Source of the DNA: Sandaracinus amylolyticus
Lineage (GTDB): Bacteria > Myxococcota_A > Polyangia > Polyangiales > Sandaracinaceae
Assembly: GCF_000737325.1 (NCBI RefSeq)
Contig: NZ_CP011125.1
Coordinates: 6,200,001 to 6,264,000 of the forward strand
Length of the DNA: 64,000 nucleotides
Direction: 5' to 3'
Below the pieces are notes generated by a model that was not told where the DNA came from, did no database searches, and saw only the letters and a program-made list of their open reading frames with translations. Positions 27,279 through 35,852 of the stretch are shown piece by piece; within the stretch, counting starts at the first letter, position 1, and every line of letters starts with the position of its first letter. A program made the position numbers and the translations under genes.

Positions 27279-28065
27279 GACCGCGTCGCCCCAGCGCGCG
27301 GCGGATGGCCCGCTGCGCGCGCCCGTCGAGCCCGGCGCGCGTCGCGACCTCGAGGATCGACGGCGCGACCGCGTCGTACGCGGCCAGCGTGACTCGGTCG
27401 ATCTCGGCGAGCGCCTCGCGATGGCGCGCGACGGTCTGCGCATCCCCGCGCGCGATCGGCCCGGTGAGCGCGCGCGGGACGCCGACGCTCGCGACGTTCT
27501 GCGCGACGCTCGCGAGCAGCCCGCCGATCGCACGGGCCGCATCGCCCGAGGGGACGCCGAGGCGCTCGAGGATCGACACACCCAACGCAGCTAGCGCGGT
27601 GCTGCCGTTCGCGACCAGCGCCGCCGCCGCGTGATAGGCAGGCCCGTGCAGCGGCGCGATCACCACCCGCGCCTCGCACGCGCGCGCGATGCGCGACGCC
27701 GCGTCGATCGCGCGCTCATCTCCGTCGATCACGAACGTGCGATCCGCGAGCACGCTCTCCTCGCTCGCGATCGCGACGAGCGGGTGCATCACGCCCGTCG
27801 ACGCGCCGCGCGCGGCGCACGACGCGAGCACGTCGCGCCCGCGGCTGCCCGCGCAGTGCAGCACGACGTGCGATGGATCGAGCACCGGCGCGATCCGCTC
27901 CGCGACGCTCTCGATCGCGGGATCCGGCACCGCGATCACGATCACGCCCGCCGCGCGCACGACCTCGAGCGAGTGGTCGCGACCACCGACGAGCTGCGCC
28001 GACACCGCGCGCGCGACGCGCGTCCCGAGGCGCCCGCGTCCGATCACGACGACGCGCTCAGCCAT
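27253..28065 (-). CDS. Rossmann-like and DUF2520 domain protein
   Basis: A 270-aa protein beginning MAERVVVIGRGRLGTRVARA, a dinucleotide-binding Rossmann fold (G-x-G-x-x-G), followed by VLHCAGSRGRDVL and STGVMHPLVAI. The C-terminal helical half (~130-270, with HGPAYHAAAALVANGSTALA) matches the DUF2520 pattern. This is the usual Rossmann-DUF2520 arrangement, related to F420/NADP oxidoreductases and ketopantoate-reductase-like enzymes; the substrate is unknown. Its start overlaps the end of nadD by 8 nt, so it is the last gene of that operon. Confidence 0.82.
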   Translation of the reverse strand: MAERVVVIGRGRLGTRVARAVSAQLVGGRDHSLEVVRAAGVIVIAVPDPAIESVAERIAPVLDPSHVVLHCAGSRGRDVLASCAARGASTGVMHPLVAIASEESVLADRTFVIDGDERAIDAASRIARACEARVVIAPLHGPAYHAAAALVANGSTALAALGVSILERLGVPSGDAARAIGGLLASVAQNVASVGVPRALTGPIARGDAQTVARHREALAEIDRVTLAAYDAVAPSILEVATRAGLDGRAQRAIRRALGRRGLSGPRGAS

Positions 28066-28612
28066 GATAGAGGCCGTGCTCGTCGCAGTAGCGCGCCACC
28101 TCGCGCGGCACGAGCCCGCCGATCGTGCGATGCGCGCGCAGCTGCTCGCGCACCCGCGTCGAGCTGATCGCCGGCAGGTCCGGCGTCTCCATCCCTGCCT
28201 CGCGCGCGTACCCGCTGCGCCCGACCACGAAGAGCGGCGCGAGCGCGCGCACCCGCTCGAAGTCCTTCCACTTCTCGAGATCCCCGAGAACGTCGGCGCC
28301 GACGAGCAGACGCAGCGTGACCCCCGGATGTCGCGCGTGGAGCGCCTCGAGCGTGCGCACCGTGTAGCTCGCGCCCCCGAGCTCCTCCTCGATGCGTGAG
28401 ATCTCCGCGCCGCGCAGCAGACCGAACGCGCGCTCGCACATCGCGACGCGATGCTCGTAGGGCGCCATCTGCTTGCCGAACGGATGCGCGAACGTCGGCA
28501 CGACGAGCAGTCGATCGATCGGCGCGGCCGAGAGCGCGTACGTCGCGAGCAGCACGTGCCCGCAGTGCGGCGGATCGAAGCTGCCACCGAACACGCCGAT
28601 CGTCTCGCTCAT
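28058..28612 (-). CDS. nadD: Nicotinate-nucleotide adenylyltransferase NadD
   Basis: A 184-aa nucleotidyltransferase that joins nicotinate mononucleotide and ATP to make deamido-NAD in NAD biosynthesis. The nucleotide-binding site is clear: IGVFGGSFDPPHCGHVLLA (residues ~5-23, with G-G-x-F-D-P-x-H-x-G-H) and the C-terminal AISSTRVREQL (I-S-S-T-x-x-R). Length is slightly below the usual 190-215. The start overlaps the upstream gene stop (ATGA, 28609-28612). The gene is embedded in an operon with giant TPR proteins, which is not its usual company (obg, proA or rsfS). Confidence 0.93.
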   Translation of the reverse strand: MSETIGVFGGSFDPPHCGHVLLATYALSAAPIDRLLVVPTFAHPFGKQMAPYEHRVAMCERAFGLLRGAEISRIEEELGGASYTVRTLEALHARHPGVTLRLLVGADVLGDLEKWKDFERVRALAPLFVVGRSGYAREAGMETPDLPAISSTRVREQLRAHRTIGGLVPREVARYCDEHGLYHG

Positions 28613-29211
28613 GTCGCGACGATCACCTTGGATCCCGGCGAGACGATCGGCTCGCGCCACACGGGCATCCCCGACAGATCGTAGAGCGCGACGCTCGTGC
28701 CGTCGTCGCTCGACTCGAGCACGCCGACGCGCCCGCCCGAGAGCGGCCCCGGCGTGAAGAACGTGCGCTTGCCGAAGCGCCGAAGGTCCGCCTCCGCGCC
28801 GCGCCCGTACACGATCAGGTGCGCGTTCGCGATGTCCTCCTCGTCGAGGATGCTCTTGTCGTGCACGAAGAGGACGACGCGATCGTCGAGCATCTCGATC
28901 GCGCGCGACGGCGGCGGTGGGATCTTGCGGATGCGCGCGAGCTGCGAGATCGCGGCGTCGGTCTCGAGCAGCGCCTCGATCTGCGCGGGCGAGCCGTCGG
29001 TCGCGAGGTGCGCGGCGCGCGCGAGGAACGCGCTCTCTGCGTCGTCCGCGCCGCCCAGCTCGCGCACCCACGCGTCGATCGCGCGGTCCGCGAACTCACC
29101 GCGCCCGAGGTAGACGATCTGGTCGGCCTCGACGTCGGCGAGCAGGAACGACACCGCCTCGCGGAAGCCCGCCTGGTCGTCCTCCGTCGGTCCGAGCAGG
29201 CCGATGCGCAT
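28609..29211 (-). CDS. Hypothetical protein, weakly metallophosphoesterase-like
   Basis: A 200-aa cytoplasmic protein beginning MRIGLLGPTEDDQAGFREAV and continuing to ADQIVYLGRG. The alternation of strand, helix and strand recalls calcineurin-like phosphoesterases, but the metal-binding D-x-H and G-D-x-x-D-R motifs are absent. The similarity may therefore be superficial or the protein catalytically dead. Its middle has VVLFVHDKSILDEEDIANAH and the C-terminal half is beta-rich. It starts 8 nt after the giant TPR gene and overlaps nadD by 4 nt, so it is surely cotranscribed with both. Confidence 0.7.
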   Translation of the reverse strand: MRIGLLGPTEDDQAGFREAVSFLLADVEADQIVYLGRGEFADRAIDAWVRELGGADDAESAFLARAAHLATDGSPAQIEALLETDAAISQLARIRKIPPPPSRAIEMLDDRVVLFVHDKSILDEEDIANAHLIVYGRGAEADLRRFGKRTFFTPGPLSGGRVGVLESSDDGTSVALYDLSGMPVWREPIVSPGSKVIVAT

Positions 29212-29219
29212 CGTCGCGC

Positions 29220-32200
29220 TCAGAGCTTGTCGGCGCCCGCGCGCTGTCGGGCGTCGAAGTGGACGTCGGACACGGCGAAGCTCGCGAGCGAGAGCACCTC
29301 GGGGAAGCGACGCAGCTGCGCGACGCGCGTCGACGTCGACTCCGCGAGCCCGTTCTCGCCCGACAGGCGCAGCAGCGCCGAGAGGCCCGCCGGGATCGAT
29401 CCGCCGGCGAGCAGCGCGACGCGATCACCGAGCTCCGACGCCGCCATCGCGAGCCGCGTGGGCTCGTAGTCCGGCGCGCCCGCCATCTCGAACACGACGG
29501 GGCCGAGCTCGTCCGCGAGACGGCGCGGCAGCTGACGCGCGACGCGCTTGCTCCAGTCGCCGAGCGCCGCGGGGTCGATGCCTCCCGGCGCGTAGTGCGG
29601 ATCGAAGTTGTGCACGAGCCCCGCCATCGCGAGCACGAGCTCCTGCGGCTGGCTGCGCACCGCGACCGAGAGCCCGAGGCTCGCGATCTTGAGCGCGCGC
29701 GCGAGCACGAACAGGCGCTCGCGATCGTCGACCGCGAGCAGGTCGCGACCGATCATCAGCGCGACCGGCGGACCGCTCGAGACCGGCACGCACACGCGCG
29801 GCGCGCCCGGCGTGATCCAGATCTCGACGTCGGGGATGCCGAACCACTTCGCGACGTCGACGGCCGCGGCGCGGATCGCTCCGTCACGCGCGCCGAGCTT
29901 CTCCGCGCGGTACGCGCGCGGGTCGAAGGGGAGCACCTTCTCGAGCACCGGGCCGGCCGAGCGCAGCACCGCGCGCAGCGCGGCAGGAAGGCCCTGCGGC
30001 GCGAGCAGATCGTCGAGCGCCGCGTCGGCGGCCGCGGCGCCGACGCCGGGCACACCGCCCTGCGCATCGACGAGCCGCGAGATCTCGAGATCGGTCACGC
30101 CCAACGCGAACGCCGCGCCCGCCGCGACGCGCGCCGCGTCGCCGCGACCACGCCACCCGAGCACCTCGACGAGCCCGAGCCACGCCGCCGCGTCGGAGAG
30201 ATCGTTGCCGAGCGCGTGCCGGAAGTCCGCGACCGCGCGGTTCAGGTGCATCGCGTGCGCGGGCATCGCGCGCTGGCGCGTGTAGAAGTCCGCGAGCGCC
30301 TTGAGCGCGCCGAGCTCGGTGGGCGCGGCGCGACGCGCGGTCTCGAGCACCTGCTCGGCGCGGCGCGGATCGCCCATCTGTTCGAGCACCTCCGCGAGCG
30401 CGAGCTGGTGCCCACGCGCGCGATCGGGATCGGGCTCGACCCGCGAGAGCTCACCGAGCTGCTCGGCTGCGGCCTGGAGCTGGTTGTCGCGGCGGAAGAG
30501 CGCAGCGAGGCGCTCCATCGCGGTCACGTCGTCGGGCGCGAGCTTGAGCACGCGCCGGTACGCGGCCTCGGCGCGCTTCGCGTCCGGGATGTGCCGGTCG
30601 TAGATCTCGCCGAGCGTGAAGAAGACCCAGCGCAGCTCCTCGCGATCCTTGCGGATGCGCGCGATGCGGATCAGCGCCTCGGCCGCGTTGCGATAGTCCT
30701 CGTCCTCGAGGCAGAGCTCGGCGAGGCGGCGCAGCGCGTCGAGCATCTCGGGCGAGAGCGCGAGCACCGCGCGCAGCGCTTCGCGCGCGCCCTCGCGATC
30801 GCCGAGCTTCTCCTTGAGCTTCGCCTGCAGCGCGTGGAGCTCGACGAGCAGCGCGGGGTCGCCGCCGCCCGCCGCGGTGCGACGCGCGACGAGCTCGGAG
30901 AGCGCCGCGTGGTCCTCGCGCAGCTCGAGCAGGTTGCGCAGGCGATCGAAGACGTCGAGGTGACCGACGTCGACCTTGCTCGCCTCGGTGAGCGCCTCGA
31001 GCGCGAGCTCCTCGTCCCCGATCGTGTCCTGCCAGAGCACGCCGGCGCGGTACCAGAGCGACGCAGCGCGACCCGGCACGTGCGCCGCGCGCGCCGCGAT
31101 CGCGAGCGCCTCGGCCGCGCCGCGCGCATCGCCCGCACCTTCGCGCAGGCGCGCGAGGCGCTCGGCCGCGAACGGATGATCGGGCGACGCCTCGACCGCG
31201 GTGGCGAGCACGCTGGCCGCGCCCGCGAAATCACCCGCCGCAGCCCGGAGGTCGGCGACGCGCATGGTGCCGGCGGTGCGCGCGAGCGGCGTCGGCAGGC
31301 GCGATGCGATCTCCGACGTCGTGCTCGTCTCGAGCTCCGACGCACCGGCCGCGCGCGCCGCCGCCGCGATCCGTCGCGCGAGCCACGCGTTCATGCGCAC
31401 CCGCGGCGCAGCACCGACGAGCACCGCGTCCGCGGCGTCGCCCGGCGTGCCCTCGCCCGCGAGCTTCAGACGCGCGGCGAGGCGCAGGTGGACCGCCGCG
31501 TCCTCCGGCGTCTCGAGGTGCATCGCGAGGCGCTCCTCGATGCCCGCGAGATCCTCGCGCCGATCCTGCTCGAGGTAGTAGCGCTCGAGCGTGCGCAGGC
31601 TCGGCACGTGACCGGGCGAGACCTCGAGGATCGACACGAGCGACAGCACGCCGCTCGCCGCGTCGTCGCGCTCCTCGAGATCGAGCTCCGCGAGGCGCTC
31701 GAGCGCGAGCACGCGCAGCGCGTCGTCGGCCGCGTCGCGCACCGCGGCGAACCGGCGCTCCGCGACGCGCGAGGTCTCGCCCGCGTGGAGCTCGGCGCGA
31801 TCGAGCGGCAGCGCGATCAGCGGATCGTTCGGGTGCCGCTCCGCGAGCGCGCGATAGATCTCCGCAGCGCGCCCCGGCTCGCCCGCGTCCTCGAGCGACG
31901 CGGCGGCGGAGAGCTCGATCGCGCGCGCGAGCTCGCGCGGCGCGCCTTCGGCGAGCGAGAGCGTCAGTTGCGCGCGCTCGTCGGGCGTGAGCGCATCTCC
32001 GAGGCGCAGCACGAGATCGACGAGCACCGCGTCGTGCGGCGTCTTCTCGCGAGCGCGCGCCAGCAGCGCGCTGGCCGACGCGGGGTCCGACTCCGCGCGC
32101 AGCAGCGCGGCGCGCACCAGGCTCGCCGCGGCGTCCACCTCGGTGAGCGCGCCGTCGGCCGACTGCTCGTGCACGTCCACGAGCGTGATCGCGTCGCCCG

Positions 32201-35200
32201 CCGCGCGCGCGACCGGCTCGAGCGACCACAACGCGGGCCCGTAGCCCGGCATCGCGTCGAGCGCGCGGCGGTATGCGCCGATCGCGTCGCCCTCGGCGGC
32301 CTCGAGGAGCAGGCCCGCGGTCGCTGCGGCGAACGCCGCGCGCGCGCCGCTCGCCGCGGTCGCTTCCTCGAGCCAGAGCGCCGCCGCGTCGCGCGGGGAG
32401 CGCGCGGCCGCGAGACGCCCGAGCGGGCGCAGGACCGTCGCGTCGCCGGGCGCGAGATCACGCGCCTCGCGCAGCGTGCGCTCGGCGGTCTCGGCATCGC
32501 CTTCCTCGAGCGCGCGATCCGCGAGCGCGAGCAGCGCGCCCGTGCGGCGCTCGGGCGGCGTGCGATCGACCTCGTGGCGCAGCGCGGACGCGACCTCGGC
32601 CGCGTCCGCGGCGCCCGCCGCGAGATCGAGCCAGAGCACCTCGGCGGTGAGCGGCGCTTCGTCGGCGCGGCGCGCCTCGCCCAGCAGCTCTCGCTCGCGC
32701 ATGGTGGACGCGGGATCGATCGCGAGCTTCGCGGCCGCCGCGAGCGCGCCCGCGGACTCGACGGCTTCGACGAGCAGCGCGCGATTGCCCGCCCGTCGCG
32801 CGAGCACCTCGCGCACGATGCGGATCGTCGAGAGCGACGCGTCGGCGAGCGCGGCCGCGTGCAGCGTCGCGTCCGCCGCCGCGAGATCGCCGGTCGCGCC
32901 GTGCTTCTCGGCGAGGCGCACCATCGCGAGCGCGCGATCGGTGCCGCCGCTCGCGCCCGCCCAGGCCTCGAGCGTCGAGAGCTCGACGTCGACGTCGCCG
33001 ACGAACGACGCGGCGAGCGCGCGCGTGCGCAGCGCGGGCAGAGCACGCGCGTCCTCGAGCATGTCGAGCGCACGGCGGGCCGCGCTGGTGCGCTCCTCGC
33101 CGCGCGTCTCGCGCACGGTCGACGTCACGAGCGCGAGCGCGGCACGGCGCAGCAGCGCGTCGCGCAGCGCGCCTTCGGGCAGCGGGCGCGCGAGCGCCTC
33201 GAGCGCGTCGGCCTGCGGGACACCGGCCTCGGTGCGCGCCACGCCGAGCGCGGCGTCGAGCGCCTGCGGATCGTCGGTGCGCGCCGACGCGTGCAGCGTC
33301 GCAGCACGAGCGCGATCACCGGTGCGCTCCGCCTCGCGCGCCACGGTCACGCGCAGGGCGGCGCGAGCGCGCGGATCGTCCCACGCGTCCGCCGCGCGCG
33401 AGAGCGCGTCGACGGCCGGACCGCCGGCGCCGGACGCAGCGCGCGCGCTCGCGAGCACCAGCGCCGCGGCGACCGAGCGAGGTGCGAGCTCGAGCGCATC
33501 GAGCGCCGCGCGCTCGGCTCCCGACGCGTCTCCGAGCTGCTGGAGCCGCACCTCGGCGAGCGTGAGCAGCGCGGCGACGCGCTCCGGCGGCGCGAGCGGC
33601 AGCGCGATCTCCGCCTCGAGCAGCGCGGCGGCCTCGTCGTACGCGGCGCGCGCGAGGGCGTCGCGGCGCGCGGCGCGCACCACCACGGGATCGGATGCGT
33701 CGGCCTCGCGCGCGAGCAGCGTGTGCTCGCGCGCATCGTCGGCACGGCCGAGCTGGTGATCGAGCTCGGCGGCCGCGAGGAGCAGGCGCGCGCGCTGGCT
33801 CCCGCTGCGACCCTCCGCGAGCCGCAGCAGCAGATCACGCCGCGCCGCGAGCGCGTCCGCGCCGCGGCCGACGAGCGGGAACACCTCGACGCGCGGCTTG
33901 CGCGAGCGGACCGTGCGCCGCGCAGCCGCCGCGCCGCGATCGCGCGCCGCCGCTGCTGCGGGGACCGGTGCCGCGGGCGCCGGTGCTGCGGGCGCGGGCT
34001 CCGAGTCCGTGACCGACTCGACGCGCGCCTCGGGCTCGTCGTCGTCGGGCGTGATCGCGGCGAGCTCCGGCTCGTCGTCGTCGGGCGTGATCGCGGCGAG
34101 CTCCGGCTCGCCGTCGTCCGGTGCGATCGCGGCGATCTCGGGCTCGTCGTCGTCGGGCGCCGGCGACGACGCCGGCGCGACGACGAGGTCGGGCTCGCTC
34201 ACCCGGATCGAGACCTCCGCGACGCTCGGCTCCTCGCCGCCCTCGTCGTCGTCGACCGGGAGCAGCCCGCCGAAGCCATCGGCGGGCTCGGGCGCCGGCG
34301 CGGCCTTCGGGGCCGGCGCCTCGAGCGCGTCGAGGAACGCGAAGTCGTCGTCCGCGACCGGACGCTCGGCGGCGCCCGACGAGACCGCGACGACGGCGCT
34401 CGAGGGCGCGCCCACGTCCAACGCCGCGCGGTCGTTCGGCGCGGTGACCGGCGTCGCGTGGACCTGCTCGCCCGAGAGCGCGACCGCCTGCGGCTCGGGC
34501 GGAGGCGCGACCGCGGCCGGCACGTCGGCACCGGGCCGCGGGACCACCGGCGGCCGCGGCGCGGGCACGCCCGGCGGCGGCGGCACCCGCGGCGCGCCCG
34601 GCTGCGGCACGCTCACGCGCGCGCCCGGCGGACGCGGGAGCGGCGGGAGCCCGCCCGGACGCGGGAGCGGCACCACCGGCTTTCCGCCGGCCGCCGCCGC
34701 GCCGGGGCGAGGCAGCGGCGGCATCTTCGGGGGCGTCGACGACGACGGGCTCGTCGTGTCCTCGGGCGCTGGCGGACGAAGCGGCGCGGCCCCGCCCGTG
34801 TTGCGCGCGGCCACGGCCGCCCGCAGCGCCGCGGCGGCCGCCGAGCCCGACGGAGGCGGCGGCGGCGCAGGCGTCTCCTCCGAGCGTGCAGGCGGAGGCG
34901 GCGCGATCGCGCGCGCTCCCGGCGACGGCGTCGCCGAGACGTCCTCGAGCGCGTCCGCGTCGGCGAGCGGCTCGCGCGTGGGCCGCGCCGGCTCCGGCAT
35001 CTCCTCCCACGAGAGATCGCTCGGCGACGGGAGCAGCGACTTCCGCGGCGGCGTCGACGACGTCGGAGGCGCGCCCTCGGGGCTCGGCGTGCGCGCGGCC
35101 GGCGGCGCCGACGGGAGCGCGAGCGCGAGCGGGTCTTCGTCGGGCGCGCCCGGTCGCGCGGTCGGCGTGCCCACCGACGGCGGCGCCGGTGCTTCCGAAG

Positions 35201-35852
35201 CGGGCGGGGGCGGCACCGACGCCGGGCCCGGAGGCGCCGACGTGCGGCCCCGGATCGGGCTCACGAAGCGCGGCACGTCGACCGGATACGCGCGCGTGTC
35301 CTGGTCGAGCCCGTCGAGCATGTCGTCGAGATCGAGATCGATCGGCGGCGGCGCCGCGGGCGGCACCGCGATCGGATCGTCCGACGTCGGCATCCCCGGC
35401 GGCGGCGGGCGCGTGCTGAGCCGGTGCTGCTCGGACGACGCCTCGTCGCGCTCCCGCGCGGTGACCAGCGACGCGATCAGCTCCTTCGGGATCGACGCGA
35501 TGCGCGTGTGCTCGTCGTCGTCGTCGTCGTCGTCGAACGAGACGTGCACGTCCTCCGCGGGCGGGAGCACCGGCTCGTGCACCCGCGGCGGAGGCGGCGC
35601 GGGCTTCGGCGGCTCGGGACGCGCGGGCGGCGCGCCGCGCGGCACCGGGCGCTTGAACTCGCTCGGATCCGGCGGCCGGTAGAGCGCGCGCGCCGGCTCC
35701 TTTTCCTTGGCCGGCGTCGCGCCCGCGGGCTTCTGCGGCATCGGCCCCGAGCGCGCCTCCGACTTGTCGTCGAGATCGCGCTCCCAGTCGGCGAGCGCGT
35801 CGTCCCAGTCGAAGTCGATATCGGCGCCGCGCTTGTCGTCCGTGCCGCTCAT
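29220..35852 (-). CDS. Giant TPR protein with Pro-rich N-terminus
   Basis: A 2210-aa cytoplasmic protein. Residues 1-640 are disordered: acidic at first (FDWDDALADWERDLDD), then Pro/Ala-rich, ending in four acidic 12-residue repeats near 565-610. Residues ~650-1900 are helical repeats of TPR type (for example AEAAYRRVLKLAPDDVTAME, AREALRAVLALSPEMLDALR). The last ~280 residues (from LPFDPRAYRAEKLGARDGAI) form a distinct C-terminal domain ending with SDVHFDARQRAG. A similar end is found in the upstream 1635-aa TPR protein, so the two are paralogues. There is no signal peptide. The start overlaps the upstream stop (ATGA). Likely a large scaffold; partners unknown. Confidence 0.88.
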   Translation of the reverse strand: MSGTDDKRGADIDFDWDDALADWERDLDDKSEARSGPMPQKPAGATPAKEKEPARALYRPPDPSEFKRPVPRGAPPARPEPPKPAPPPPRVHEPVLPPAEDVHVSFDDDDDDDEHTRIASIPKELIASLVTARERDEASSEQHRLSTRPPPPGMPTSDDPIAVPPAAPPPIDLDLDDMLDGLDQDTRAYPVDVPRFVSPIRGRTSAPPGPASVPPPPASEAPAPPSVGTPTARPGAPDEDPLALALPSAPPAARTPSPEGAPPTSSTPPRKSLLPSPSDLSWEEMPEPARPTREPLADADALEDVSATPSPGARAIAPPPPARSEETPAPPPPPSGSAAAAALRAAVAARNTGGAAPLRPPAPEDTTSPSSSTPPKMPPLPRPGAAAAGGKPVVPLPRPGGLPPLPRPPGARVSVPQPGAPRVPPPPGVPAPRPPVVPRPGADVPAAVAPPPEPQAVALSGEQVHATPVTAPNDRAALDVGAPSSAVVAVSSGAAERPVADDDFAFLDALEAPAPKAAPAPEPADGFGGLLPVDDDEGGEEPSVAEVSIRVSEPDLVVAPASSPAPDDDEPEIAAIAPDDGEPELAAITPDDDEPELAAITPDDDEPEARVESVTDSEPAPAAPAPAAPVPAAAAARDRGAAAARRTVRSRKPRVEVFPLVGRGADALAARRDLLLRLAEGRSGSQRARLLLAAAELDHQLGRADDAREHTLLAREADASDPVVVRAARRDALARAAYDEAAALLEAEIALPLAPPERVAALLTLAEVRLQQLGDASGAERAALDALELAPRSVAAALVLASARAASGAGGPAVDALSRAADAWDDPRARAALRVTVAREAERTGDRARAATLHASARTDDPQALDAALGVARTEAGVPQADALEALARPLPEGALRDALLRRAALALVTSTVRETRGEERTSAARRALDMLEDARALPALRTRALAASFVGDVDVELSTLEAWAGASGGTDRALAMVRLAEKHGATGDLAAADATLHAAALADASLSTIRIVREVLARRAGNRALLVEAVESAGALAAAAKLAIDPASTMRERELLGEARRADEAPLTAEVLWLDLAAGAADAAEVASALRHEVDRTPPERRTGALLALADRALEEGDAETAERTLREARDLAPGDATVLRPLGRLAAARSPRDAAALWLEEATAASGARAAFAAATAGLLLEAAEGDAIGAYRRALDAMPGYGPALWSLEPVARAAGDAITLVDVHEQSADGALTEVDAAASLVRAALLRAESDPASASALLARAREKTPHDAVLVDLVLRLGDALTPDERAQLTLSLAEGAPRELARAIELSAAASLEDAGEPGRAAEIYRALAERHPNDPLIALPLDRAELHAGETSRVAERRFAAVRDAADDALRVLALERLAELDLEERDDAASGVLSLVSILEVSPGHVPSLRTLERYYLEQDRREDLAGIEERLAMHLETPEDAAVHLRLAARLKLAGEGTPGDAADAVLVGAAPRVRMNAWLARRIAAAARAAGASELETSTTSEIASRLPTPLARTAGTMRVADLRAAAGDFAGAASVLATAVEASPDHPFAAERLARLREGAGDARGAAEALAIAARAAHVPGRAASLWYRAGVLWQDTIGDEELALEALTEASKVDVGHLDVFDRLRNLLELREDHAALSELVARRTAAGGGDPALLVELHALQAKLKEKLGDREGAREALRAVLALSPEMLDALRRLAELCLEDEDYRNAAEALIRIARIRKDREELRWVFFTLGEIYDRHIPDAKRAEAAYRRVLKLAPDDVTAMERLAALFRRDNQLQAAAEQLGELSRVEPDPDRARGHQLALAEVLEQMGDPRRAEQVLETARRAAPTELGALKALADFYTRQRAMPAHAMHLNRAVADFRHALGNDLSDAAAWLGLVEVLGWRGRGDAARVAAGAAFALGVTDLEISRLVDAQGGVPGVGAAAADAALDDLLAPQGLPAALRAVLRSAGPVLEKVLPFDPRAYRAEKLGARDGAIRAAAVDVAKWFGIPDVEIWITPGAPRVCVPVSSGPPVALMIGRDLLAVDDRERLFVLARALKIASLGLSVAVRSQPQELVLAMAGLVHNFDPHYAPGGIDPAALGDWSKRVARQLPRRLADELGPVVFEMAGAPDYEPTRLAMAASELGDRVALLAGGSIPAGLSALLRLSGENGLAESTSTRVAQLRRFPEVLSLASFAVSDVHFDARQRAGADKL
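34033..34164. repeat. 36-bp tandem repeat encoding a 12-residue acidic unit
   Basis: Copies begin at 34033, 34069, 34105 and 34141 inside the 2210-aa TPR gene. They encode variants of DDDEPELAAITP; the first two are nearly identical at the DNA level and the last two have diverged. The in-frame period and acidic product suggest a length-variable linker. Confidence 0.85.
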